Assembly: GCA_944390285.1 (NCBI GenBank)
Contig: CALXPN010000008.1
Span: 1 to 54,343, forward strand
Direction: 5' to 3'
DNA from: an uncultured Clostridia bacterium
GTDB taxonomy: Bacteria > Bacillota > Clostridia > TANB77 > CAG-508
Length of the DNA stretch: 54,343 nucleotides
Positions 25,636 to 34,136 of the stretch are shown here, piece by piece. The first letter of the stretch is position 1; the number at the start of each line of letters is the position of its first letter. The translations under genes and the position numbers were made by a program. Under the pieces are notes generated by a model, which was given only the letters and a program-made list of their open reading frames with translations, was not told where the DNA came from and made no database searches.

Positions 25636-26508
25636 ATGCAAAAAAATAAATTTTTATTTTGTGTGATATTTGTTTTAATAAATTGTTTTGTAATAACATT
25701 TAATGCTTTTGCAATTGAGGCAATTCAAGTTTCAGAAAATGACATAAATTTAAAAATAGAAAATTTAACTAGAGGCTCTGAAGTATATTTATTACTTCCT
25801 GAAACATTGCTAAGATATAATATGGAAAAATACATAAATAATAATTTAAATAATTCATATCAAATTGAAGCAGAAAAAGCTCAGGATGTTCAAGATTTTT
25901 TAAATGAAAATGATTTTGTGGGATATGTAGATTTTTATAAAGAAGAAGGTTTTAATCAAGAAGAAAATAATCAAATAGAATTAAGACATTATTGTTTTGC
26001 TTTAGGAGATTCTGAAGTTATAGGACAAATAGATTATAATAATTTAAAATATGTACAAATAAAAATAAATTTAGGAAATGAAAATAATTTTAAAATTGTT
26101 TTAAAAGATTATCTAGCAGAATATAATTCTACTGATATAAAATTTATGATTGATGAATATGGTTCAAAAACTTATATAGATATGCCACAAACAGGGTATG
26201 TACAAAATTTAGAGAATCAAAATATAAAAGAATGTAATATAAATTATTCATATATGGAAACAAATGAATATAATTCAATAGAAAAGGCAACTAAAATTAC
26301 ATATATAATTATATATATAATTTTAATAATAATTGCTATTATAATAATTACTTTATTAATAAAAAGACATTTGAAAAAGAAAAAGGAATTAGAAGAAAGA
26401 AAATTCTGGAAAAAGAAATTGACTAAAGAAGAGAAAAAAGAAGAAAAGAAAAAACAAAAAGAAGAGAAAAGAAAAAATAGAAAAAATGATAAAAAAACAA
26501 AAAAATAG
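25636..26508 (+). CDS. secreted, C-terminally anchored protein of unknown function
   Basis: Encodes 290 aa. A signal peptide is clear (basic KNK, hydrophobic core to about residue 24, AFA before IEAIQ). An extracellular domain of about 195 residues follows, then one membrane helix (about 222-247). The cytoplasmic tail is extremely rich in Lys and Glu (KEEKKEEKKKQKEEKRK), probably a charged coil or nucleic-acid/membrane-surface contact. The extracellular part has no motif I recognise. It is followed 33 nt later by an MFS gene and may share its transcript. Confidence 0.7.
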   Translation: MQKNKFLFCVIFVLINCFVITFNAFAIEAIQVSENDINLKIENLTRGSEVYLLLPETLLRYNMEKYINNNLNNSYQIEAEKAQDVQDFLNENDFVGYVDFYKEEGFNQEENNQIELRHYCFALGDSEVIGQIDYNNLKYVQIKINLGNENNFKIVLKDYLAEYNSTDIKFMIDEYGSKTYIDMPQTGYVQNLENQNIKECNINYSYMETNEYNSIEKATKITYIIIYIILIIIAIIIITLLIKRHLKKKKELEERKFWKKKLTKEEKKEEKKKQKEEKRKNRKNDKKTKK

Positions 26509-26541
26509 TCTTAATAATATATTTAAATAAAAGGAAGTAGA

Positions 26542-27807
26542 ATGAAAAATGAAAATAAAAATAAAAATTTAAAATTATATCCAAAATATAGACAACTTGC
26601 AATGGATCTTTTATTCTTTTATACTATAAATGTTTTATTTTTAACACAAATAAAACAAATAGCTATATCTGCTGTTGTATTAGTAGATACTTTTTATGCA
26701 TTATTTGTAATAATTTGTCAAATTCCAGGAGCTATAATAGTTGAAAAAATAGGAAGAAAAAAGTCTATAATATTAGGAAATTTATGCAATGCTATTTATT
26801 TAATTATTGTTATAAATGCAACTGGTTTTATTTCACTAGTATTTGCTGAAGTATTTTGTGCAATGGCTTTTGCACTCAAAGATGTTGCAGAACCAGCACT
26901 TCTTAATGATTCAATAAATTATGAAAAAGAAGAAAAAAGTAATATTTTTGCTAAAATACAAGGAAAGGCAGTTTCTGGCTATTATGTTCTTAGTGCAGTA
27001 TCACTAATTTTATCAGGAATTCTATATGAGATTAATGGATATATACCAATATGCTTATCTCTTGGTATTGTAATTATTGCATTACTCATGTCAACAAGGT
27101 TTGAAGAACCAAAAAATAAAACAGAAACTTATGAGGAAATGGAAGAAGTTTCTTTAAAAGAAGCAATAAAATTTTGTATACAATCTAAAAGATGTAGATG
27201 TATACTAATTTTTGAAGGAATAATATATGCTACAATTGCTGTACTTGCTACATATGAAATTAGTCTTTTAGAAAGTTTAAATATATCATCTATTTTTATA
27301 GGAATAATTTTTGCATTACTAAATATTGTGTCTTCTTTAGCTTCAAAAAAACAACAGATCTTTCAAGAAAAATTTAAGAATAGAACATTAACAGTTTTAG
27401 GATTATCTCTTTCAATTTCTTGTATTATTGCAGGAGCAATAACATATGCTAAAATTAATATAGTATTTATTATAACAATTATTTTAATAATGTATATAAT
27501 TAAATATATGATGGTAGGCTTATATAATGTTTTATTAATAAAATATTTAAGTAATTTTACAAATGAAAAAATAGATACTAAAATTTTTGCTATAGATAAT
27601 TTAAGCGCATCATTATTAAGTGTTATTTTCGGAATTATTGGATCTGGATTATTAGAAATAATGACTATTTCAAAAGCAATGATAGTATTTAGTATTTTTG
27701 TTTTAATAATTATTTCTATAACTTTATTATATATGAAAAATAAAGTTGGACTTAATCCAAATGAATATTCAGAATTAGAACTTAAATATGATAAAAAAGT
27801 AAAATAA
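26542..27807 (+). CDS. MFS transporter
   Basis: Major facilitator superfamily permease of 421 aa with about twelve hydrophobic segments. The loop 2-3 motif A appears as GAIIVEKIGRKKSIILGN. Charged, Lys-rich ends and a central cytoplasmic loop (about residues 190-215) divide it into two halves. The substrate is not identifiable. AAAGGAAG precedes ATG 26542. It resembles drug- or nutrient-type MFS proteins of Firmicutes. Confidence 0.85.
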   Translation: MKNENKNKNLKLYPKYRQLAMDLLFFYTINVLFLTQIKQIAISAVVLVDTFYALFVIICQIPGAIIVEKIGRKKSIILGNLCNAIYLIIVINATGFISLVFAEVFCAMAFALKDVAEPALLNDSINYEKEEKSNIFAKIQGKAVSGYYVLSAVSLILSGILYEINGYIPICLSLGIVIIALLMSTRFEEPKNKTETYEEMEEVSLKEAIKFCIQSKRCRCILIFEGIIYATIAVLATYEISLLESLNISSIFIGIIFALLNIVSSLASKKQQIFQEKFKNRTLTVLGLSLSISCIIAGAITYAKINIVFIITIILIMYIIKYMMVGLYNVLLIKYLSNFTNEKIDTKIFAIDNLSASLLSVIFGIIGSGLLEIMTISKAMIVFSIFVLIIISITLLYMKNKVGLNPNEYSELELKYDKKVK

Positions 27808-27844
27808 ATATTAGTAATAGAAAGTTTTATAATATTTTAATAGG

Positions 27845-27873
27845 TTGACATAAATTAGTAAAACTGATATAAT
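27845..27873 (+). promoter_or_regulatory. consensus promoter of 27924
   Basis: A perfect TTGACA (27845-27850), a 17-nt spacer and a perfect TATAAT (27868-27873). A small hairpin, CTGCTAA-TAT-TTAGCAG (27882-27898), falls at the start of the transcript, where it could protect the 5' end or act as an operator. Confidence 0.8.
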
Positions 27874-27923
27874 TATAAGAACTGCTAATATTTAGCAGAA
27901 TAAATATAGAAAGGGGTTTTACA

Positions 27924-28703
27924 ATGAGTAAGACGAGCAAAAATATACGGAAAGCAGAGAGGGAGGTTCAGGAGAAATTAGGTGCAATTACTGTATGGCA
28001 ATTTTCTGAAATAAAGCCTTCAGAAGGAGAGATAATTTCTAGATTCGCTTTAAAACAAAGGAAAACTATGAAGACAAGTAAAAAGCCTTTAGAAGCTTCT
28101 TTAAGTATAATAGGAGCTGAAATACAGGTTGAAAGTGCAGAAGTAAAAAAAATGGAGGAGAATGTTGCAAAACATTCAGAATATATAGCCGAACTTCAGC
28201 GACAAAGACAAGAATTAGAAGCCGAACTGGAAAAAATAAAACACAAAATTCGGCTGGTTACTGGAAATTTAAATGTTGCACAAGGCTACCATGCTGATAT
28301 TGAAAATGCACTGGATAATACAAAGCAGCATCTTGAAGTCAGAAGGTCGAATTTCATTAAAATGAACACCATATATTTGATTCACCCTACTGCAAGCATG
28401 AAAATGATTTATGAAAATCAGTTAGGAACGTTTGTTATAACAGAAACAGACGAACCATTTTGCAGTGGAATCTATGCAGACAAAAAATTTAAGATAGATT
28501 CTGATGAATCTAGTCTTATAACAAATATTCCTGCAGATTTCTATGCTTATTATAAGCACGAAGAAGAACGGAAGTCAATAATAGACTACTGCGAAATGGT
28601 AGCCTATTATATGATGATAGCAGAAGGAGACGAAAGAATTGTTCCTCTTTATGCAAACGAGTATATTCACAAAATACTTGTAGCAAACGGAATAATCGAG
28701 TAA
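27924..28703 (+). CDS. coiled-coil protein of unknown function, foreign composition
   Basis: Encodes 259 aa, soluble. A long heptad-like stretch (about residues 60-140, with LQRQRQELEAELEKIKHKI) predicts a coiled coil, followed by an alpha/beta C-terminal part with HPTASMKMIYENQ and FYAYYKHEEER. No family was recognised. Codon use is much less AT-biased than in the neighbours, and three arginines are CGG (codon 9, and in KIRLV and EERKS). With a perfect promoter and paired terminator hairpins it is an isolated cassette, like 1859-2134 and malQ. Transfer is inferred. GAAAGGGG precedes ATG 27924. Confidence 0.7.
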   Translation: MSKTSKNIRKAEREVQEKLGAITVWQFSEIKPSEGEIISRFALKQRKTMKTSKKPLEASLSIIGAEIQVESAEVKKMEENVAKHSEYIAELQRQRQELEAELEKIKHKIRLVTGNLNVAQGYHADIENALDNTKQHLEVRRSNFIKMNTIYLIHPTASMKMIYENQLGTFVITETDEPFCSGIYADKKFKIDSDESSLITNIPADFYAYYKHEEERKSIIDYCEMVAYYMMIAEGDERIVPLYANEYIHKILVANGIIE

Positions 28704-28709
28704 AGAAAA

Positions 28710-28734
28710 ACACACATGAGCTAATCATGTGTGT
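28710..28734 (+). terminator. hairpin after 27924-28703
   Basis: ACACACATGA (28710-28719) pairs perfectly with 28725-28734. No T run follows, so it may stabilise the 3' end rather than terminate by itself. Confidence 0.55.
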
Positions 28735-28760
28735 GCAAAGTAACTAAAAACCCCAGATTA

Positions 28761-28808
28761 GAAAGAAAGAGTAAATCCACGAGTTGGAGACTCTTTCTTT
28801 CAATTTTT
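28761..28808 (+). terminator. rho-independent terminator
   Basis: GAAAGAAAGAGT (28761-28772) pairs with 28790-28801. An inner TCCA/TGGA stem is present, and AATTTTT follows. It is a good terminator backing up the hairpin at 28710. Confidence 0.8.
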
Positions 28809-28811
28809 AGC

Positions 28812-28840
28812 TTGAATAATAAAGTAAATAGTTATATAAT
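28812..28840 (+). promoter_or_regulatory. promoter of the thioesterase gene
   Basis: TTGAAT (28812-28817), 17 nt and TATAAT (28835-28840), about 35 nt upstream of ATG 28876. Confidence 0.55.
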
Positions 28841-28875
28841 TTTGTAAAAAAATAATTAGAAAGGAAAAATAAAAC

Positions 28876-29295
28876 ATGATATATCAAAGAAAAATCAATT
28901 ATTATGAAACAGATAGAATGCAAATTGTACATCATTCAAACTATATTAGATTTTTAGAAGAAGCAAGAATATATGTGATGGATAAAATGGGATTACCTTA
29001 CCATAAAATGGAGGAAGAAGGAATAATGATCCCTGTATTAGGTGTTAATTGTACATATAAGAATCCATGTAGATTTGATGATATTATAGAAATAAATGTT
29101 AAAATAAAAGAATATACAGGTGTAAAATTGATAATGGAATATACTATTATGAATAAAACAACAAATAAATTAGCTCTAGTAGGTGAAACAAAACATTGTT
29201 TTACAAATAATGATATGAAACCAATTTCTCTAAAAAAGGTAAATCACCAAATGCATGAAATATTTGAAAATAACTATAAAATTAAAGAAAATTAA
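28876..29295 (+). CDS. acyl-CoA thioesterase, YbgC / 4HBT hotdog family
   Basis: Hotdog-fold thioesterase of 139 aa. The N-terminal signature YYETDRMQIVHHSNYIRFLE carries the catalytic Asp and the His-Asn of the 4-hydroxybenzoyl-CoA thioesterase family; EEARI follows. It probably hydrolyses short acyl-CoAs, but the natural substrate is unknown. GAAAGGAA precedes ATG 28876. It appears monocistronic. Confidence 0.88.
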   Translation: MIYQRKINYYETDRMQIVHHSNYIRFLEEARIYVMDKMGLPYHKMEEEGIMIPVLGVNCTYKNPCRFDDIIEINVKIKEYTGVKLIMEYTIMNKTTNKLALVGETKHCFTNNDMKPISLKKVNHQMHEIFENNYKIKEN

Positions 29296-29357
29296 TAATA
29301 TTATAAAGTAAAATTATAATAAGTAAATATCGTTAAACAATTTAGAAAAGAGATTTT

Positions 29358-29903
29358 ATGGAAGTAAAATTAGAAGATTTATTTAATGAATGTATAGAAG
29401 AATTAGCTAAAATTGGAATAAATTTTGATAGCCAGATAGATATAAAAATATCCAAAAGAAATAATAAAAGATATGGATGTTGTAAATATGAGCAGCCTAT
29501 TTTAGAAACAGCTTATAGGAATAAAAGAAATATATATTATAAATCTTATAACAAATATCATATAGAAATTAGTAGATGGGTATTAGATTTAAATAAAGAA
29601 ATTATTAAAAATACTATTATGCATGAATTAGTACATTGTATTCCAAGTTGTAATAATCATGGAAAAGAATTTAAAAAATATGCAAATATTATAAATAATA
29701 AATTAGGTTATAATATAACGAGACTTGGAAATAAAAGAGAAGATTTTGAAAAAAGTAATATTAAATATGATGATGATAAAAGTTATAAATATAAAATTAT
29801 TTGTACAAATTGTGGAATGATTTATTACAGAAATAGAATTTCAAAAAATTTTTTGAGAATATATAGATGTAGTAAGTGTAAAGGTAAACTGAAATTTATA
29901 TAA
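29358..29903 (+). CDS. SprT-like zinc metalloprotease domain protein
   Basis: Encodes 181 aa. The metal-binding segment MHELVHCIPSCNNHG has the HExxH form (HELVH) plus a downstream His, and the C-terminal half carries a zinc ribbon (CTNCG and CSKCKG). This is the SprT/Spartan arrangement. Bacterial members are mostly uncharacterised; eukaryotic Spartan cleaves DNA-protein crosslinks. There is no signal peptide. It may be single-gene, starting at ATG 29358 after AGAAAAGAG. Confidence 0.82.
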   Translation: MEVKLEDLFNECIEELAKIGINFDSQIDIKISKRNNKRYGCCKYEQPILETAYRNKRNIYYKSYNKYHIEISRWVLDLNKEIIKNTIMHELVHCIPSCNNHGKEFKKYANIINNKLGYNITRLGNKREDFEKSNIKYDDDKSYKYKIICTNCGMIYYRNRISKNFLRIYRCSKCKGKLKFI

Positions 29904-29926
29904 ATATTAAAAAATTCACAAAGTTC

Positions 29927-29955
29927 TTGAAAGAAATCCATATAAAGTGTATAAT
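29927..29955 (+). promoter_or_regulatory. promoter of the CobW-type GTPase gene
   Basis: TTGAAA (29927-29932), 17 nt and TATAAT (29950-29955). I see no palindrome around it that would mark a Zur-type site. Confidence 0.55.
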
Positions 29956-29990
29956 AAAAATGTCAATTTTTTGAATTATAGGAGGAAAAA

Positions 29991-31175
29991 ATGAATAAAA
30001 TAGTGCCAATTACTGTTTTAACAGGTTATTTAGGTGCAGGAAAGACTACTTTAATAAATCATGTTTTAACAAATCAAGAAGGATATAAAGTAGCAGTTAT
30101 AGTAAATGATATTGGAGAAGTGAACATAGATGCAGAACTTATTCAAAAAGGAGGGATAGTAAAAGAAGAGGATAACAATCTTGTTCCACTAAGTAATGGT
30201 TGTATTTGTTGTACATTAAAAACAGATTTAATGCAACAAATTGTAGATATTATAAAAACTGGAAAATTTGATTATATACTTATTGAAGCAAGTGGTGTAT
30301 GTGAACCTCTTCCAATTGCTCAAACAATAACAGTACTTTCAGAACAAACAATGCAATATGGACTTCCAAAAATATGTAGACTAGATAATATTGTAACAGT
30401 AGTAGATGCAGCAAGACTTGTATATGAATTTGGATCTGGAGAAAAATTATTAAATGAAAATTTAGAGGAAGAAGACATAGAAAATCTACTTATAGAACAA
30501 ATTGAGTTTTGTAATACAATTATAATAAATAAAGTAGATGAAGTTTCAAAAGAAGAATTAAATAAAGTAAAAGCAGTTATAAAAGCATTACAACCAGTGG
30601 CAAAAATAATTGAAACTAATTATGCAAAAGTAGATGTAAAAGAAATAATAGATACAAATAATTTTGATTTTGAAAAAGCATCATCTTCTCCTGCATGGGT
30701 AAAAGAACTAGAAAGAGATGATAATGAAAACGAAGATGATGAAGATGCTCATAAAGAACATGAACACAATCATCATCACCATCATCATGATGAAGGTGAA
30801 ACAGAAGAATATGGAATAGGAACATTTGTATATGCAAGAAGAAAACCATTTAATAGAAATAAGTTTGAACAATATGTTAATTTTAAATGGAGAAGAAATA
30901 TTATAAGATGTAAAGGAATAATATGGTTTTCAGATGAAGATGATATGTCTTATGTTTTTGAACAAGCAGGAAATCAAATGAAACTTGGTGAAGCAGGTCT
31001 TTGGGTAGCTTCTGCTCCAGAAGATGAAAAGAAAAAAATTATTGAAGAAAGTCCAGAAATTTTAAAAAATTGGGATGAAAAAGTAGGAGATAGAATTATA
31101 AAACTTGTATTTATAGGACAAGATTTAGAAAAGGACTTAATAAAAAAAGAATTAGATGAGATACTAGATAAATAA
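29991..31175 (+). CDS. CobW/COG0523-family GTPase (metal chaperone type)
   Basis: G3E-family P-loop GTPase of 394 aa. Walker A is GYLGAGKTTL, the CxCC metal motif is GCICCTLKTDLM and the NKxD motif is INKVDE. A CobW C-terminal domain begins near residue 275. The linker before it is acidic and histidine-rich (EHNHHHHHHDEGE), typical of zinc- or nickel-handling members that pass metal to client enzymes. AGGAGG precedes ATG 29991. No cobalamin gene is nearby, so a zinc or general metallochaperone role is more likely than B12 synthesis. Confidence 0.9.
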   Translation: MNKIVPITVLTGYLGAGKTTLINHVLTNQEGYKVAVIVNDIGEVNIDAELIQKGGIVKEEDNNLVPLSNGCICCTLKTDLMQQIVDIIKTGKFDYILIEASGVCEPLPIAQTITVLSEQTMQYGLPKICRLDNIVTVVDAARLVYEFGSGEKLLNENLEEEDIENLLIEQIEFCNTIIINKVDEVSKEELNKVKAVIKALQPVAKIIETNYAKVDVKEIIDTNNFDFEKASSSPAWVKELERDDNENEDDEDAHKEHEHNHHHHHHDEGETEEYGIGTFVYARRKPFNRNKFEQYVNFKWRRNIIRCKGIIWFSDEDDMSYVFEQAGNQMKLGEAGLWVASAPEDEKKKIIEESPEILKNWDEKVGDRIIKLVFIGQDLEKDLIKKELDEILDK

Positions 31176-31213
31176 TAAAAAAATAAAAAATAAAGTAAGA
31201 TGAGGTATTAGTT

Positions 31214-32998
31214 TTGGAAGAGATTAAAGAAAATGAAGATTATATAACAGTAACTCTAGATAATAGAAAAAATAATCATTCGAATACAGAATCGAATGAT
31301 GAGAAAAAAGATTCTAAAGGAAAAAAATCAAAAAATAGAAGGAAAGGCAAAAAAGAAAAAAAGCCAAAGAAAAAATGGTCTAAAAAGAAAAAAATTATAG
31401 TTTTGTCTATTATTTTTATAATAATACTTGCAATAGGAATAGTATGTGGAACATATATATACAAAGCTGGAGGAAATGTAAAAGAAGCTGTTTTAGATGC
31501 TGCAACAGATATTGTAGGAGAGCAAGATCCAATATTTGTTTTAGTTCTAGGAATAAGTCAAGATATATCAGTAGAGCTTACAGATACAATAATGCTTTGT
31601 GGTTATAATCCAAGTACACAAAAAGCTTTTATGGTTTCAATCCCGAGAGATACTTTTGTTGGAAGTAATCCAAATTCAGCAGATGGATATGATAAAATAA
31701 ATGCTTTATACCAAAAAAGTGCAGAATCTACAGTAGAAGCAGTTGAACTATTAACTGGTGTAAAAATAGATTATTATGTTATAGTAAGAAATATTTCAAT
31801 TACAAGCATTTTTGAATGTATAGGTAATGTGGAATTTGATGTGCCTATAGATATGGATTATGATGATCCAACTCAAGATTTGCATATACATTTAGATAAA
31901 GGATATCAAACATTAACTCCAGAACAAGTAGAACAACTTTTAAGATTTAGACATAATAATGATGGTTCATCTTATCCATCATCATATGGTGATAATGATT
32001 ATGGAAGAATGAGAACACAGAGAGAATTTTTAGCTGCTGTAATAGATCAATTATCTTCATTAGAAAATATCGGAAAATTAAAAGATATAGCTTCTATGGT
32101 TTATACAAATGTGCAAACAAATATGAGTGGTTTTAAAGTTTTGGATTATGTTCCTTATGCATTACAGTTTAGTACTTCTAATTTAAGATCAGAACAATTG
32201 CCAGGAAAATCTGCATTAATAAATCAATTATGGTTTTATACGGCGAGTAAAGTAGAAACAAGAACTTTAATGGATGAGCTAATGATTTATTTAGAACTAG
32301 ATGATGATGTTTTAGAATCACATTATAAATATGCAGAAAGTATAAAAGGACTTAAACCAGATGATAATTATGAATTAGAAGACGATGTAGAAGAAGAAGA
32401 ATATTATACTGAATCAGAGTCTACTTCTACAAATAAAAATGTAGATCCAGATGAATGTGATCATAATTATTTTGTTTATGAAAAGGTTGATTCAACTTGT
32501 GATAAAGCAGGAAGAGTAGTATATAAATGTACAATATGTTCAAAAGAATATTCAGAAACTACAAATCCTTTAGGACACAATTATGTAAATGGAAGATGTT
32601 CTAGATGTGGTAAGATACAAGATACTGGTATCAGTAATAAAGATGATAATACCAATAATAATAACAATAATGATACCAATAATAATACTACTAATAATAA
32701 GCCAGTTGAACATAAACACAGTTATACAAGTTCAATTACAAAAGCTCCAACTTGTAGTGCTACTGGAATAAGAACATATACATGTTCTTGTGGAGCATCA
32801 TATACAGAAACTATATCAGCTACAGGAAATCATACTTATTCAGGAGGAGTTTGTACAGTGTGTGGTAAAAAAGATCCAAATTATCAAGAACCAAATGAAA
32901 ATCCTCCACCATCAGAAAATACCAATACAACCGTTCCAATTGATCCTGTAAAGCCACCAGTGGAGAATACAACTGATGAAGCAGTTCCTGCAACATAA
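31214..32998 (+). CDS. LytR-CpsA-Psr (LCP) family protein with Cys-rich C-terminal repeats
   Basis: Cell-wall glycopolymer transferase of 594 aa, starting at TTG 31214 behind GATGAGG. A very basic cytoplasmic tail (residues 25-57) precedes one membrane helix (about 58-80). The LCP domain follows (about 100-330), with SIPRDTFVG and LRFRHNN containing the conserved Arg residues. After it comes an acidic linker, then two Cys-rich repeats (HNYFVYEKVDSTCDKAG... and HSYTSSITKAPTCSATG...), each ending in a CxxCG knuckle and joined by an Asn/Thr-rich spacer, and a Pro-rich end. The repeats are extracellular and may bind wall or metal. LCP proteins attach teichoic acid or capsule to peptidoglycan. Confidence 0.9.
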   Translation: MEEIKENEDYITVTLDNRKNNHSNTESNDEKKDSKGKKSKNRRKGKKEKKPKKKWSKKKKIIVLSIIFIIILAIGIVCGTYIYKAGGNVKEAVLDAATDIVGEQDPIFVLVLGISQDISVELTDTIMLCGYNPSTQKAFMVSIPRDTFVGSNPNSADGYDKINALYQKSAESTVEAVELLTGVKIDYYVIVRNISITSIFECIGNVEFDVPIDMDYDDPTQDLHIHLDKGYQTLTPEQVEQLLRFRHNNDGSSYPSSYGDNDYGRMRTQREFLAAVIDQLSSLENIGKLKDIASMVYTNVQTNMSGFKVLDYVPYALQFSTSNLRSEQLPGKSALINQLWFYTASKVETRTLMDELMIYLELDDDVLESHYKYAESIKGLKPDDNYELEDDVEEEEYYTESESTSTNKNVDPDECDHNYFVYEKVDSTCDKAGRVVYKCTICSKEYSETTNPLGHNYVNGRCSRCGKIQDTGISNKDDNTNNNNNNDTNNNTTNNKPVEHKHSYTSSITKAPTCSATGIRTYTCSCGASYTETISATGNHTYSGGVCTVCGKKDPNYQEPNENPPPSENTNTTVPIDPVKPPVENTTDEAVPAT

Positions 32999-33019
32999 AT
33001 TATAAGTATAGAAAGTTAA

Positions 33020-33072
33020 AAATAAAATACTAATTATTTCATATATTTTGAGATAGTTAGTATTTTATTTAA
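33020..33072 (+). terminator. terminator after the LCP gene
   Basis: A perfect 14-bp stem (AAATAAAATACTAA at 33020-33033 against 33057-33070) with a 23-nt loop. It is AT-rich but well placed 20 nt after the stop. Confidence 0.65.
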
Positions 33073-33114
33073 ATTTTATGTATAATATGGAAAAAATTAT
33101 ACATAATACAATTC

Positions 33115-33846
33115 ATGAAAAGAAATATTTTATGGAAAACATTAATTTATTTTATTATATATAGTATAATAGGTTTTTTTATGGAAACAATATATGCTAT
33201 TTTTACAAAAGGAATGATAGAAAGCAGAAAAAGTTTTCTATATGGTCCTTTTTGTATTATTTATGGAGTAGGCGCAATTTGTTTAACAATGACATTAACT
33301 AGATATAAAAACCAAAACAAAAAAATATTTTTTTATGGTATGATAGTAGGATGTTTAGTAGAATATTTAGGAAGTTATATAGGAGAAATATTTTTACATG
33401 TAAAATGGTGGGATTATTCTAATGATTTTTTAAATATTAATGGAAGAACCTGTTTATATTATGCTATTTTGTGGGGATTTCTTAGTATAGCTTTAATAAA
33501 CTATGTAAATCCTGTTATTGATAAATATATAGACATAATGATTCAAAAAACATCAAGTCAATTTTGGAAATTATGTATTTCTTCAGTAACTTTATTAATG
33601 ATTTTTGATGGAATATTAACATGTATAGTTTTAGATAATTTTCTGATAAGAGTTTCTAGTGAATATAATATAGATATTAAAGGAATAGATTCTAATCAAA
33701 TAAATAATATAGATTTGAGTAAAAATTATTCTAATGAAAGAATGATGATGACATATCCTAATATTATTGTTGTAAATGATAAAAATGAAAATATATATTT
33801 AGAATCGCTTTTAACAGATGTGAAAAATTATTATTATAAATTTTAA
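33115..33846 (+). CDS. CmpB-like putative ABC transporter permease (PF06541-type membrane protein)
   Basis: Membrane protein of 243 aa with about five hydrophobic segments in the first 170 residues and a soluble C-terminal tail. The N-terminal pattern (GFFMETIYAIFTKG, then YGPFCIIYGVGA) is typical of the ABC_trans_CmpB/DUF1113 family of Clostridia, which has no proven transport function. No ATPase partner is adjacent. A -10-like TATAAT lies at 33081. Its TAA stop overlaps the left arm of a 192-nt inverted-repeat element. Confidence 0.78.
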   Translation: MKRNILWKTLIYFIIYSIIGFFMETIYAIFTKGMIESRKSFLYGPFCIIYGVGAICLTMTLTRYKNQNKKIFFYGMIVGCLVEYLGSYIGEIFLHVKWWDYSNDFLNINGRTCLYYAILWGFLSIALINYVNPVIDKYIDIMIQKTSSQFWKLCISSVTLLMIFDGILTCIVLDNFLIRVSSEYNIDIKGIDSNQINNIDLSKNYSNERMMMTYPNIIVVNDKNENIYLESLLTDVKNYYYKF

Positions 33847-34036
33847 TATTCTCATATATCAAATATATATTTTATATCGTTTGGAAAAAAGTTTGAATTT
33901 AGAAATTCTTAAGTTAAATTTGTGAGGGAATCTCAAGCTTGTTCTTGAGGGCGCTGACAATTTTAACTTTAGAATTTCTATGAAAACTTGCTTGACCCTT
34001 AAGATATAAAATATATATTTGATATATGAGAATATT
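33845..34036. repeat. 192-nt element with perfect 34-bp terminal inverted repeats
   Basis: Arms 33845-33878 and 34003-34036 are exactly complementary over 34 bp. The interior has nested pairing: TAGAAATTCT with AGAATTTCTA, and a CTCAAG-CTTGTT-CTTGAG hairpin in the centre (about 33933-33948). It begins inside the stop codon of the upstream gene. Its arm sequence is unrelated to the 16257-16447 element, but length and architecture are nearly the same. Confidence 0.8.
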
Positions 34037-34136
34037 TTATAGAATAAATCTTGTAAAAAATATTTTATAGTGATAATATAATATAGATTAAAAAGTTTAT
34101 AGATTAATCTTAAAATCTAAATACATAAGGGAGAGT

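Noticed and set aside
30750..30800. CAT-rich run as a microsatellite
   Set aside because: It encodes the His-rich linker of the CobW-type GTPase, in frame and expected for the family.
33845..34036. tRNA or known small RNA inside the inverted-repeat element
   Set aside because: No cloverleaf with a T-loop GTTCRA and acceptor pairing could be built; only hairpin structure is visible.
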